Below, piece by piece: positions 8,003 to 16,750 of a DNA stretch of 64,000 nucleotides. The stretch is from assembly GCF_030056815.1 (NCBI RefSeq), contig NZ_JASHKR010000014.1, forward strand, positions 47,524 through 111,523, read 5' to 3'. Every line of letters starts with the position of its first letter. The first letter of the stretch is position 1. The notes beneath the pieces were generated by a model that was not told the DNA's origin, ran no database searches, and saw nothing but the letters and a program-made list of their open reading frames with translations. Origin of the DNA: Rhodococcus sp. IEGM 1379 (lineage in GTDB: Bacteria > Actinomycetota > Actinomycetes > Mycobacteriales > Mycobacteriaceae). The position numbers and the translations under genes are program-made.

Positions 8003-8626
8003 ATGGACGATATTTCTCTGACCCCTCTGGGCATCGTCATTCTCGGTTTGCTGGCTGAACGGCCGATGCACCCCTACGAGATGTACCAACTGGCCTCGGT
8101 ACGACGTGGTGATCAGTTGGTCAAGATCAAGCCCGGGTCGCTCTATCACACGGTTGGTCGACTCGAGCAGCAGAAGTTGCTCGCTTCCATCGGTACGGAC
8201 CGGGAAGGGAATCGGCCGGAGCGAACGACGTACGAGATCACAGCCTGGGGTCGGGCAGCGCTCGAGCATCAGTTGCGTGAGATGTTGGCCGTTCCGGTTC
8301 GTGAGTATCCACGCCTGCCGATCGCGTTGGCGGAGATGCACAATCTGTCGGCCGACGCAGTATGCGAGTTGTTGCGAACACGAATTGCACACCTTGATGC
8401 ATCGATCGCAGAATTCGATACGCGGGACCGCCCGATGCAGGCAGAGCAGAAGCCGCGGATATTCACCGTCGGCGTCGACTACGTCCGCGCCATGACCGTG
8501 GCCGAACGAGAGTGGCTGAGTGCTCTCGTGGAAGACATTGAGTCCGGTGAACTGCCGTGGCTCTCACCGGAACTCCTCGACCGCCTTGCCGGCACTGCGG
8601 GCTCGGGCACACCTACTAAGGACTGA
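8003..8626 (+). CDS. PadR family transcriptional regulator
   Basis: 207 aa DNA-binding protein. The N-terminal winged helix-turn-helix (about 1-80) shows the PadR pattern: ILGLLAERPMHPYEMYQL, then KPGSLYHTVGRLEQQKLL. A C-terminal helical dimerisation domain follows (residues 95-190). Its stop lies 2 bases before the start of the MFS gene, so this is a regulator/efflux operon of the kind induced by phenolic or drug ligands. GGGAAGG precedes the ATG. A palindrome at 7935-7955 is the likely site of autoregulation. Confidence 0.92.
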   Translation: MDDISLTPLGIVILGLLAERPMHPYEMYQLASVRRGDQLVKIKPGSLYHTVGRLEQQKLLASIGTDREGNRPERTTYEITAWGRAALEHQLREMLAVPVREYPRLPIALAEMHNLSADAVCELLRTRIAHLDASIAEFDTRDRPMQAEQKPRIFTVGVDYVRAMTVAEREWLSALVEDIESGELPWLSPELLDRLAGTAGSGTPTKD

Positions 8627-8628
8627 AG

Positions 8629-10131
8629 ATGGAAAAGCAGGTCAATCCCTGGCACGCGCTCTGGGCGCTGTGCATCGGATTCTTCATGATTCTCGTGGAC
8701 AGCACGATCGTCGCGGTCGCAAACCCCGCAATCATGGAGGATCTCGGATCCGACATCAACAAGGTCGTCTGGGTAACCAGTGCGTACCTCTTGGCGTATG
8801 CGGTCCCTCTATTGGTGACCGGCAGGCTCGGTGACCGGTTCGGCCCCAAGAACGTCTACATGATCGGCCTCGTGCTGTTCACCGGTGCTTCGCTGTGGTG
8901 CGGATTGTCCGGAAGCATCGAAATGCTGATCGTCGCCAGGACCTTCCAGGGTCTGGGCGCGGCGATGATGACACCGCAGACGATGGCTGTCATCACCCGC
9001 ACCTTTGCGCCCAACAAGCGCGGCGCGGCCATGGGTCTGTGGGGCGCGGTTGCCGGTGTAGCGACGTTGGTCGGACCCCTCGCCGGTGGCATCCTGGTCG
9101 ATACTCTCGGCTGGCAGTGGATCTTCATTGTCAACGTTCCTGTTGGAGTGATCGCTTTCGCGCTCGCGTGGAAGCTGGTTCCGTCGTTGCCGACGAGCCA
9201 GCACAAGTTCGATATCCCCGGCGTGATCCTCAGCGCGGCCGGCATGTTCCTGCTGGTATTCGGCATTCAGGAAGGCAGTTCCTACGACTGGAACAGCTTT
9301 GTCTGGAGTCTCATCGGTGCCGGCATATTGCTCCTGGTCGTGTTCGTTTTCTACCAGTCGCGCAACAAGAACGAACCGTTGCTGCCGCTCGGGCTCTTCA
9401 AGGACCGCAACTTCTCGCTTGCCAACATTGCCATCACCGCGATGGGTTTCGCCATTACGGCAATGGTGCTGCCGCTGATGTTCTATGCGCAGGCCGTGCG
9501 CGGACTCTCTCCGACCCAGTCGGCGCTGTTGATGGTGCCGATGGCCGTGCTCACCGGCATTTTTGCACCGATCGTCGGCAAGCAGGTGGACAAGACCCAT
9601 CCGCGCTACATCGCGGGCTCCGGTTTCCTCTTGTTCGCTATCGCTCTGGGCTGGCTGGCGCTGGTCATGTCGCCGCACGTCGCGATCTGGGAACTGCTGC
9701 TGCCGATCGGTCTGATCGGCTTCGCCAATGCATGCATCTGGTCGCCCCTGGCCGCTACAGCGACTCACAATCTCCCGCCCATGCAGGCGGGCGCCGGAGC
9801 CGGGGTCTACAACACCACACGTCAGGTCGGCGCCGTACTCGGCAGTGCGGCTATCGGTGCGCTGATCACCGCACGGTTGTCAGCTCAGGGACTCAGCGGT
9901 GGCAGTTCCGAAGGCGCCGTGGGAGACCTTCCCGAATTCGTTCGCGAACCGTTCAGCACCGCCATGTCTCAGTCGATCTGGCTGCCGGCCGGTGTGCTCC
10001 TCGTCGGGTTCGTGGCATCGGTGTGCTTCGCACGTCCGCAGCGCGGCGACGCCCACGACGAAGCTATGGCAGGCGCTGGAGCCGGGTCGCTCAGCGGCGA
10101 AGAGAATCGGGAAACATCACGCCGCGATTGA
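8629..10131 (+). CDS. MFS drug efflux transporter, DHA2 (EmrB/QacA) family
   Basis: 500 aa, about 14 membrane-spanning segments, the count expected of DHA2 proton-coupled drug exporters. Motif A-like loop GRLGDRFGPKNVY is present after TM2, and motif C-like GVATLVGPLAGG in TM5. The first helix carries the DSTIVAVANPAI motif (family form LDxTIVNVALP). AAGGA lies 6 bases before the ATG, inside the end of the PadR gene. The last 41 bases overlap the 3' end of the convergent FAD oxidase gene. Confidence 0.92.
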   Translation: MEKQVNPWHALWALCIGFFMILVDSTIVAVANPAIMEDLGSDINKVVWVTSAYLLAYAVPLLVTGRLGDRFGPKNVYMIGLVLFTGASLWCGLSGSIEMLIVARTFQGLGAAMMTPQTMAVITRTFAPNKRGAAMGLWGAVAGVATLVGPLAGGILVDTLGWQWIFIVNVPVGVIAFALAWKLVPSLPTSQHKFDIPGVILSAAGMFLLVFGIQEGSSYDWNSFVWSLIGAGILLLVVFVFYQSRNKNEPLLPLGLFKDRNFSLANIAITAMGFAITAMVLPLMFYAQAVRGLSPTQSALLMVPMAVLTGIFAPIVGKQVDKTHPRYIAGSGFLLFAIALGWLALVMSPHVAIWELLLPIGLIGFANACIWSPLAATATHNLPPMQAGAGAGVYNTTRQVGAVLGSAAIGALITARLSAQGLSGGSSEGAVGDLPEFVREPFSTAMSQSIWLPAGVLLVGFVASVCFARPQRGDAHDEAMAGAGAGSLSGEENRETSRRD

Positions 10132-11449
10132 GATAGTCGCCGGGGTCGAAGGCTCGTTTGATCGCCCACATCGCATGTATGTCCTCCGATGAGAGGGCCA
10201 TGTCGAGGTAGTTGCGTTTGAGCGAGCCGACCCCGTGCTCGGAACTGATATTTCCGCCGCGGCGAAAAACCAGTTCGAGTACACGGCGGTACACACCGTC
10301 GGCATCCGGGCAGTTCAGCACATTGAGATGGATGTTTCCTTCGGCTACATGTCCGAACAGGACAGGTATCGCGGCTGGTGCGGCGTCCGCGATGACGGCA
10401 ACCGCGTCCTCCGCAAAACCGGCAAGTTCATCGAGGGGGAGGGCCGCGTCGAACTTGAGCGGCGGCCCGAACAGGCCCACCACTTCTGCGAAACATTCAC
10501 GCGCGGACCATAATCGGGCAGAACCGGCCGCGTCGATGGCAACCGCAGGCGCTTCGGGCGGAGCGATCCGATCCAGGACGGAAGCCAGTTCCTCGAGCGG
10601 GTCATGTGCACCCGATACTTCCGCCAAGAGGTACCACCGTCGCCCCGTCGGAACCGCGGCACCCAGCTTGCCCGCTGCCAGTTCCAGCCCACGCCCGTCG
10701 AGTAACTCGAGCGCGTCGACGCCCTCCAACGCGCGCAATGCCCGTCCGGCGTCGACGACGGACGCGAGTGAATCGAAACCGGTCAGAGTAGTGACGCGAT
10801 GTTTCGGTATCGCCCGAAGTGTCAGATCGACGCGTGTGATCACGCCGAGCGTTCCTTCGCTGCCCACCCACAGTGAAGGGAGGTTGTATCCCGAGTTGTC
10901 GGAGCGGACCTTCGGAGACCGATGCACGGTGGAACCGTCGGGCAGAACCACCTCGAGTCCGGTGACCTGTTCGGCCATGTTTCCGTAGCGAACCGTGTGC
11001 AGCCCACCGGCGTTGGTGGCAGCCATCCCGCCGATGGTTGCCGAATCCCGGGATGCGATATCGACGCCGAACTTCAACCCGGCATGCACCGCCGCTGAAT
11101 GCACTCGAGCGAGTGTGACTCCCGCGTCGACGCTGATGCGCATCGAATCTCTGTCGACGGCTCCGATGGTCGTCAGGCGCTCGGTCGAGAGCAGAACGTC
11201 GTCGTTCTCGGGCACTGTGCCGGCCACTAGACCGGTACGGCCACCTTGCACGGTAACGGGCGCTCCGCGGGTTCGGCAGACATCCAGTGCGGCTGCTAGT
11301 TCTGCTGTATCGGCCGGCCGGACAAGTGCGCTTGCCTGCCCACGGTAGCGGCCGGTGTGATCGGTTGACCGGGCGGCGAGAACATCGGGATCTTCGGTGA
11401 CGAACCGTTGTCCCACAACGTCGGTTAGCGCTCTTCTCAGTCCGTCCAC
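10091..11449 (-). CDS. FAD-linked oxidase/dehydrogenase (GlcD / D-2-hydroxyacid dehydrogenase type)
   Basis: 452 aa. PCMH-type FAD-binding domain in residues 30-215 (VTVQGGRTGLVAGTVP, SRDSATIGGMAATNAGG, WVGSEGTLGVIT) and the FAD-oxidase C-terminal domain (LFGHVAEGNIHLNVL, SSEHGVG). The HxxxGNxH and SEHG motifs are those of flavoenzymes oxidising D-lactate, glycolate or D-2-hydroxyglutarate; which one cannot be told. GTG start at 11449. Its 3' end overlaps the MFS gene by 41 bases (convergent). Confidence 0.9.
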   Translation of the reverse strand: MDGLRRALTDVVGQRFVTEDPDVLAARSTDHTGRYRGQASALVRPADTAELAAALDVCRTRGAPVTVQGGRTGLVAGTVPENDDVLLSTERLTTIGAVDRDSMRISVDAGVTLARVHSAAVHAGLKFGVDIASRDSATIGGMAATNAGGLHTVRYGNMAEQVTGLEVVLPDGSTVHRSPKVRSDNSGYNLPSLWVGSEGTLGVITRVDLTLRAIPKHRVTTLTGFDSLASVVDAGRALRALEGVDALELLDGRGLELAAGKLGAAVPTGRRWYLLAEVSGAHDPLEELASVLDRIAPPEAPAVAIDAAGSARLWSARECFAEVVGLFGPPLKFDAALPLDELAGFAEDAVAVIADAAPAAIPVLFGHVAEGNIHLNVLNCPDADGVYRRVLELVFRRGGNISSEHGVGSLKRNYLDMALSSEDIHAMWAIKRAFDPGDYLNRGVMFPDSLRR

Positions 11450-11490
11450 CTTCCGATCGTATGTCGATTCGGTGTGGCAAGGTGACGGTC

Positions 11491-12291
11491 ATGACAGCTT
11501 CCGAATCGCGTCCCACTCGTCTCGAACGGTTCCCGACAGCGGCAGGAGCCGAGGTGGCTGTGCTGACATTCGCGCATGGACCGCTGAATTTGTTCGATCA
11601 GGCCATGTTCGATGCGGTGATCGCAGACATTGCGGCGCTGACCGCCGCGCCGCCGCGCGCAGTCCTGCTGCGGGCAGAGGGCAAGGTCAATTCCGCCGGC
11701 GTCGACGTACATCTGTTCGACGGTCTCGATCCGGAACAAGCGGCCGACTTGTGGCGTGATCTGTTCGCACAGATCTGTCATCCACTCGAGGCGCTGCCCT
11801 GCCCGGTGGTCTATGCGGCCCACGGACTGACATTGACGGCGGCGTTCGAAATCTCGTTGGCCTGCGACATCATTCTGGCGTCACCCAAGGCCAAGTTCGG
11901 ACTGGTGGAGACAGTAGTCGGGCTGACGCCGTCGATGGGTGGGCCGCAGCGGTTGGCGGAACGTGCGGGTTCCGGCCGGGCGCGCGAGCTCGTGATGACG
12001 GGCGATGTCTACGACGCGTCGACGTTGGCTTCGTGGGGCGTGATCAATGCGGTCCACGACGACGTGGATACTGCCGCGCGGGCGCTGGTGAACCGGCTGG
12101 CCGAGGGACCGACCCGCGCCCATGACGCGACCAAGCAGATTGTGGCGGCGTGGCGTTCCGGCGGCATTGCGCACGCGGATGCCGTGACGCCGGAAGTGTC
12201 CGGGGCCTTGTTCGATACCGACGATCTCTGTGGTGCCGTGCGCAGTTTCCTCGACGTGGGACCTGGCAAAGCTGTCTATGCCGGTAAATAA
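11491..12291 (+). CDS. Enoyl-CoA hydratase/isomerase family protein (divergent crotonase)
   Basis: 266 aa from ATG 11491 (AAGG about 9 bases upstream; an in-frame ATG 30 bases earlier is possible). Crotonase fold: the oxyanion segment GKVNSAGVDVHLF replaces the usual GxxFxAGxD, and HGLTLTAAFEISLACD lacks the GGG loop normal at that place. The following KFGLVETVVGLTPSMGG keeps the catalytic-loop layout. The altered oxyanion segments suggest an atypical substrate or reaction. Divergent from the FAD oxidase, with 41 bases between starts. Confidence 0.82.
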   Translation: MTASESRPTRLERFPTAAGAEVAVLTFAHGPLNLFDQAMFDAVIADIAALTAAPPRAVLLRAEGKVNSAGVDVHLFDGLDPEQAADLWRDLFAQICHPLEALPCPVVYAAHGLTLTAAFEISLACDIILASPKAKFGLVETVVGLTPSMGGPQRLAERAGSGRARELVMTGDVYDASTLASWGVINAVHDDVDTAARALVNRLAEGPTRAHDATKQIVAAWRSGGIAHADAVTPEVSGALFDTDDLCGAVRSFLDVGPGKAVYAGK

Positions 12292-12322
12292 GTAGGCGTT
12301 ATCGGCAGAGTGCTCCACTAAG

Positions 12323-12338
12323 TGTGATCTGCATCATA
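12323..12338. promoter_or_regulatory. CRP/GlxR-like palindrome
   Basis: TGTGATCTGCATCATA, one mismatch from the CRP/GlxR pattern TGTGA-N6-TCACA, 45 bases before the acyl-CoA-ligase-like gene. Confidence 0.4.
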
Positions 12339-12382
12339 TAGTCGAATGACCGGTGTGGGTTGTCAGTTCAGTGGAGGTACCA

Positions 12383-13576
12383 ATGCGGTCGACGCTTGTC
12401 GAGTATCCCTGTTCCAATCAGTTGCTCACGGATGGGCGGGTAAGTCGAGCGACGGACGGTTTGCTGCGCTACCGCCAATTGGATCCATCGCTCTCGGAGT
12501 TGCTCGACGTCGCAGTGCACCGCTTTTCGGTGCGCGTTGCCGTGGAGGAAGTCGACGGCAATCACGTCACGTTCGCAGAGTTGTGGGCGGACGCCTCGCG
12601 TGTGGCCGGTGGGCTGAAATCTCGAGGCATCGAGATCGGTGACCGCGTTGCCATCCGGTTCGCTGCCGGTATCCGGTGGATGGAAGCGTGCCTCGGGGTG
12701 ATCCTGGCGGGCGGCGTTCCGGTCTCGCTCGGTGCGGCGTGGGCCGATACCGACGTGGATTGGGTGATCGCGGACAGTGGTTCGGTGCTGGTGCTGGATG
12801 GGGAACTGCCCGCGGGCCTTCCCTTCATCGACGACGGCGCTGCCCCGGACGAGTTGGCAGTTCTTGCATACACAACAGATTCTTCGGGCGTGATGCTCGG
12901 TGTCGAGTTGACCAATGAAAATTTGCTCTCGGCAATCGAGGCGCTGCTGCATTCGCGGGACTACGGCGTTGAAGGCGTTCGAAATCTTTTGGTGGACAGT
13001 GATTTCAGGTCTATCCGGCAGTTGGTTCATGTTCTGGCGACGCTGGTGGTGGGCGGTACCGTCGTAGTGGCGGGTGATTTTTGGCGCGAGAGCGCTCATA
13101 CCGTCGACATCATCACAGGGCGTCCCGAAGACCTTCTCGAACCTCGCCTTCTGGCGGCGGGGCCGGCAGCGCGGGCCGGTTCGAGGTCGGTCCGGTGGAT
13201 CGACTGCAGCGGATCGCCGATCACGGCGGAACAGGAAGCGAAGCTGTTGTCTGCGTTTCCGTCGGCGCAGCACGTGATCGGATGGGGGAAGACCGAGACG
13301 TGTGGTGCGGGCCTGATTCTGCCGATGGAATCGGCGTCCACTCATTTCGGAAGTGTGGGAATCGCTTTCGGCGGAATGGAAGTCGCATTGTTCGGTCCGG
13401 ACGCGCCCGACGGATACGGTGAACTGTTGTGCCGTGGGCCGAGCGTCGCACGCCGCTACTGGAACTCGCCGGAACTGACATCGACGCGATTCACTCGCGG
13501 CTGGTTCTGCACTCACGACACCGCGCAGATCGATGCGGAAGGCTTCGTCCGTATTGTCGAGCGAAACGTCGCGTAA
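12383..13576 (+). CDS. Truncated acyl-CoA synthetase-like (AMP-binding) protein without C-terminal domain
   Basis: 397 aa from ATG 12383 (GGAGGT 5 bases upstream). Family members run about 500-550 residues. The N-terminal AMP-binding domain is recognisable: VTFAELWADASRVAGGL, GWGKTETCG (A5) and GWFCTHD...EGFVRIVERN (A7/A8). The ATP-binding A3 loop, normally SGTTGxPKG, reads TDSSGVMLG, so the Lys and Thr-rich P-loop are lost. The protein stops at the hinge where the C-terminal lid with the catalytic A10 Lys should begin; the next 38 bases before the crotonase start hold no such domain. It may be a non-catalytic acyl/adenylate-binding protein or a decaying gene. Neighbours are crotonases. Confidence 0.8.
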   Translation: MRSTLVEYPCSNQLLTDGRVSRATDGLLRYRQLDPSLSELLDVAVHRFSVRVAVEEVDGNHVTFAELWADASRVAGGLKSRGIEIGDRVAIRFAAGIRWMEACLGVILAGGVPVSLGAAWADTDVDWVIADSGSVLVLDGELPAGLPFIDDGAAPDELAVLAYTTDSSGVMLGVELTNENLLSAIEALLHSRDYGVEGVRNLLVDSDFRSIRQLVHVLATLVVGGTVVVAGDFWRESAHTVDIITGRPEDLLEPRLLAAGPAARAGSRSVRWIDCSGSPITAEQEAKLLSAFPSAQHVIGWGKTETCGAGLILPMESASTHFGSVGIAFGGMEVALFGPDAPDGYGELLCRGPSVARRYWNSPELTSTRFTRGWFCTHDTAQIDAEGFVRIVERNVA

Positions 13577-13614
13577 TCCTCCGGCGGCGTCGAAAGACTA
13601 TGAGAGGGACATTC

Positions 13615-14376
13615 ATGGCAGACGAGGTTCTCACCGAACGTCGCGGGCGGACAATGATCATCACGATCAACCGGCCCGAGGCACGCAACGCGATCAATGC
13701 TGCGGTCAGTCACGGATTGGCAGCCGCTGTCGAGGAACTCGATGCCGACGACGAGTTGTCATTGGCTGTCTTGACCGGTGCCGGCGGAAATTTCTGTGCC
13801 GGAATGGATCTGAAGGCATTTGTGGCCGGAGAGAACGTGTTGGTTCCGGGCCGCGGTCTCGGCTTCACCGAAGGGCCGCCGCGCAAGCCGATCATTTCGG
13901 CAGTCGAAGGTTATGCACTTGCCGGCGGTACGGAGTTGGTATTGGCCACAGATCTCGTGGTCGCATCCCGCGAAGCCAAGTTTGGTATTCCCGAGGTCAA
14001 GCGGGGTCTGGCGGCAGGTGCCGGTGGACTGTTTCGTCTGCCCAAGCGAATTCCCTATCAGAAAGCCTTGGAATTTGCCTTGACCGGCGATAATTTCACC
14101 GCCGAGGAAGCGCATACCTACGGTTTCGTGAACACGCTCACCGAACCGGGTAAGGCATTGGAGGGTGCATTGGACCTCGCAGACCGCATCACTCGTAACG
14201 GTCCGCTGGCCGTCGCCGTCACCAAGGAAATCATGGTCAAGGCTGGGAGTTGGTCGGACGACGAGGCTTTCGCGAATCAGTTGCAGTTGTTGGCGCCGGT
14301 ATTCGTGTCCGAAGATGCGCGTGAAGGTGCGACAGCATTTGCCGAGAAGCGGGCTCCCGTCTGGAAGGGTCGGTAA
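13615..14376 (+). CDS. Enoyl-CoA hydratase/isomerase (crotonase) family
   Basis: 253 aa from ATG 13615, with GAGAGG upstream; the frame is open earlier only as a shadow of the previous gene. Canonical crotonase features: NRPEARNAIN, oxyanion loop GGNFCAGMDLKAF, second loop GYALAGGTELVLATD, and FGIPEVKRGLAAGAGG containing the catalytic Glu region. It likely hydrates or isomerises an enoyl-CoA in fatty acid or aromatic-acid beta-oxidation. Adenine deaminase starts 6 bases after its stop, so the two are co-transcribed. Confidence 0.9.
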   Translation: MADEVLTERRGRTMIITINRPEARNAINAAVSHGLAAAVEELDADDELSLAVLTGAGGNFCAGMDLKAFVAGENVLVPGRGLGFTEGPPRKPIISAVEGYALAGGTELVLATDLVVASREAKFGIPEVKRGLAAGAGGLFRLPKRIPYQKALEFALTGDNFTAEEAHTYGFVNTLTEPGKALEGALDLADRITRNGPLAVAVTKEIMVKAGSWSDDEAFANQLQLLAPVFVSEDAREGATAFAEKRAPVWKGR

Positions 14377-14382
14377 TACGAC

Positions 14383-15348
14383 ATGGCTACACCAGTTGCC
14401 GAATTGCACATGCACATCGAGGGTTCGCTCGAGCCCGAACAGATCTATCGGTTGGCTGAGCGCAATCGAATGGACTTGCCCTACAAGGACATCGATGATT
14501 TGAAGTCGCGGTACGAGTTTTCCGACCTGCAGTCGTTTCTCGACCTGTACTTTGCCAACATGGCTGTGTTGCGCACAGCCGAGGACTTCGCGGACCTGAC
14601 GCGTGCCTACTTTCGCCGGGCTGCAGCCGCCGGTGTCGCGCACGCCGAGTTCTTCTTCAACCCGCAGGCTCACGTAGTTCGTGGAGTTCCGTTGACCGAG
14701 GTGCTCGACGGCATCATGGACGCGGTGGCGTCGAGTGAGCGTGAATTCGGGATCAGCAGTGCTGCGATTGCCGCGATTCTTCGCGATCAACCGGTCAAGG
14801 ACGCCGAAGAGATGCTCTCGGAGATCATCAGGTTGCAGGCGCCGATCGTCGGCTTGGGCTTGGATTCGGCGGAGGTAGGTAATCCGCCGTCACTCTTCGA
14901 GGATGTCTTCGCGCGTGCTCGCGCCGAAGGACTACACGTGGTTGCGCATGCCGGCGAAGAAGGTCCGCCCGAGTACATCTGGCAGGCCCTCGACATCCTC
15001 GGTGCAGAACGCATCGACCACGGAGTTCGTGCGCTCGAAGATCCGGCACTCGTGGAACGGTTGGTGGACGAGGAAATTCCGTTGACGGTCTGCCCGCTGT
15101 CGAATGTCCGTCTGCGCGTGTTCGACAAGCTCGAGGATCACCCGCTGCGGGCAATGCTCGAGATGGGGTTGATCGTGACGGTCAACTCCGACGACCCGGC
15201 ATATTTCGGTGGGTACGTCGACGACAACTTCGCGGAGTTGGGTCGAGCAATCGGGTTGACCGAGTCCGAACGTGAGACTCTTGCCCGCAATTCGATCAAG
15301 GCATCGTTTGCGAGCGATTCGCGGAAAGCGGAGTTGCTACGTCAGTAG
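14383..15348 (+). CDS. Adenine deaminase (adenosine deaminase-like, type 2)
   Basis: 321 aa amidohydrolase. Zn ligands and catalytic residues: ELHMHIEGSLEP (HxH), HAGEEGPPEYIWQAL (His, Glu), RIDHGVRALEDP and NSDDPAYFGGY. HAGEEGP followed by YIW...L, and NSDDPAYFGGY, are the forms seen in Aah1-type adenine deaminases rather than adenosine deaminases (HAGEA, TDDP). It converts adenine to hypoxanthine in purine salvage. It sits directly behind a crotonase, an arrangement without obvious metabolic logic. Convergent with the lactone oxidase, 10 bases apart. Confidence 0.86.
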   Translation: MATPVAELHMHIEGSLEPEQIYRLAERNRMDLPYKDIDDLKSRYEFSDLQSFLDLYFANMAVLRTAEDFADLTRAYFRRAAAAGVAHAEFFFNPQAHVVRGVPLTEVLDGIMDAVASSEREFGISSAAIAAILRDQPVKDAEEMLSEIIRLQAPIVGLGLDSAEVGNPPSLFEDVFARARAEGLHVVAHAGEEGPPEYIWQALDILGAERIDHGVRALEDPALVERLVDEEIPLTVCPLSNVRLRVFDKLEDHPLRAMLEMGLIVTVNSDDPAYFGGYVDDNFAELGRAIGLTESERETLARNSIKASFASDSRKAELLRQ

Positions 15349-15358
15349 CGCGCGGTAG

Positions 15359-16672
15359 TCAGTCTCCGAGGACTTGATCGAGATAGGCGTTCCGGAAGAC
15401 GCGATCCGAGTCGTACTCGTCCCGGATCGCGATGAAATCGTCGAGTCGTTTGTAGGTGGGACGGAGGTCGTCGACGGTTCGGTTGTGCATTTTTCCCCAG
15501 TGCGGCCGGCCGTCGACGGCGCGGGCGATAGCTTCGACAGCGGCAAAATACTCGGCTTCGTTGCGGCGGTGATATTGATGCACGGCAATGTAGGCGGTGT
15601 CGCGGCCGTTTGCTGTCGAGAGCCAGACATCGTCGGCTGCGGCAAAACGAACCTCGACCGGGAATGCGATCCTTATTTCCGACTTGTTCAACCATTTATC
15701 GATTTCGCGGAGTACGTCTTTGACGTGTTCCACCGGAACGGCGTATTCCATTTCTTTGAACTTCACGCGGCGCGCCGATGCGAATACCTCGTAGCTGCGG
15801 TTGGTGAATTCACGAGCACCGAGAAGTCGCGACGACATTTGATTGATGCGGGGGATAGTCGCCGGCACGAGCGCCGCGATGCGATTGACCCCTTCGAAAA
15901 GGGTGTTCGACATGAACTCGTCTTCGATGAACGTACGGACCGGACTCACCGGATCCAGGGGTGCGTCACCGGGGAGTCGGGTGTTGCGTTTGGTGAGTAC
16001 TCGGTCGGTGTGGGGGAACCAGTAGAACTCGAAGTGGTCGACGTTGCAGCACTCATCTTCCAGAGTGTCCAGAATGTGGGATAGCGTGTCGGGTTTTTCG
16101 ACAGCGCGCAACGTGAATCGAGGTGAGCAGGCGAGCGTGATCTTGGTGATGATGCCGACCGCGCCTAGACCGATTCGCGCCGCTTCGTACAGTTCCGAAT
16201 TTTGATCCGCGTCGCACGTGACGATCGACCCGTCGGCCGTCACGATTTCGGCGCCGCGGATCTGAGTTGCAAGTCCGCCGAAGCGTGCGCCGGTTCCGTG
16301 GGTTCCGGTGCCGAGTGCACCGGCAATCGATTGGACGTCGATGTCGCCGAGGTTCGTCATGGCGTACCCGCGATCCCATAACGCCTCGTTGAGGGCACGT
16401 AGGCGGGTCCCGGCAAGAACTGTGACAAGGGCACCGTCGTCGGTCGGGACTATCGATTCGATCCCGGCGAGGTTGTCGAGGCTGACCATAATACCGTCGG
16501 TAACAGCCACTCCGGTGAATGAATGTCCGGCACCGATCGCCTTGACGTGAAGCCCGCGAGACGCGGCATCCACGACGAGAGCGGCGAGCTCGCGAGGGTT
16601 TCTCGGGGTTGCGAATTGTCGCGGTGTGGCGCTTTGAGTGCCAGCCCAGTTCTGCCAAGTATCCGAAACCAT
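15359..16672 (-). CDS. FAD-linked sugar-1,4-lactone oxidase (D-arabinono-/L-gulono-1,4-lactone oxidase family)
   Basis: 437 aa. N-terminal PCMH FAD domain (AIGAGHSFTGVAVTDG, where the His is the usual covalent FAD attachment site in this family; GTGTHGTG; GLGAVGIITKITL) and the ALO C-terminal domain with the diagnostic HWGKMH (about residue 397). The family oxidises aldonolactones to ascorbate-like products, passing electrons to O2 or another acceptor. ATG 16672 has no strong ribosome site. A palindrome lies 17 bases upstream of the start, shared with the divergent TetR gene. Confidence 0.9.
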   Translation of the reverse strand: MVSDTWQNWAGTQSATPRQFATPRNPRELAALVVDAASRGLHVKAIGAGHSFTGVAVTDGIMVSLDNLAGIESIVPTDDGALVTVLAGTRLRALNEALWDRGYAMTNLGDIDVQSIAGALGTGTHGTGARFGGLATQIRGAEIVTADGSIVTCDADQNSELYEAARIGLGAVGIITKITLACSPRFTLRAVEKPDTLSHILDTLEDECCNVDHFEFYWFPHTDRVLTKRNTRLPGDAPLDPVSPVRTFIEDEFMSNTLFEGVNRIAALVPATIPRINQMSSRLLGAREFTNRSYEVFASARRVKFKEMEYAVPVEHVKDVLREIDKWLNKSEIRIAFPVEVRFAAADDVWLSTANGRDTAYIAVHQYHRRNEAEYFAAVEAIARAVDGRPHWGKMHNRTVDDLRPTYKRLDDFIAIRDEYDSDRVFRNAYLDQVLGD

Positions 16673-16688
16673 CGCTCAATAATGCACT

Positions 16689-16702
16689 TGGACGCTCGTC
16701 CA
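16689..16702. promoter_or_regulatory. TetR-type operator, site 1
   Basis: Perfect inverted repeat TGGAC-GCTC-GTCCA between the divergent lactone oxidase (start 16672) and TetR gene (start 16751). The reverse complement with flanks, cTGGACgagcGTCCAa, matches site 2 except in the spacer. Confidence 0.7.
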
Positions 16703-16750
16703 GGCAAGCATTGCGCGTGGATTCGTGTCGCTCCGTTCTACGATCATTGG

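Noticed and set aside
8809..10136. Long open frames of 319 and 413 codons overlapping the MFS gene
   Set aside because: They are antisense or frame-shifted copies of a clear 14-helix transporter, with Arg/His-rich translations typical of high-GC shadow frames.
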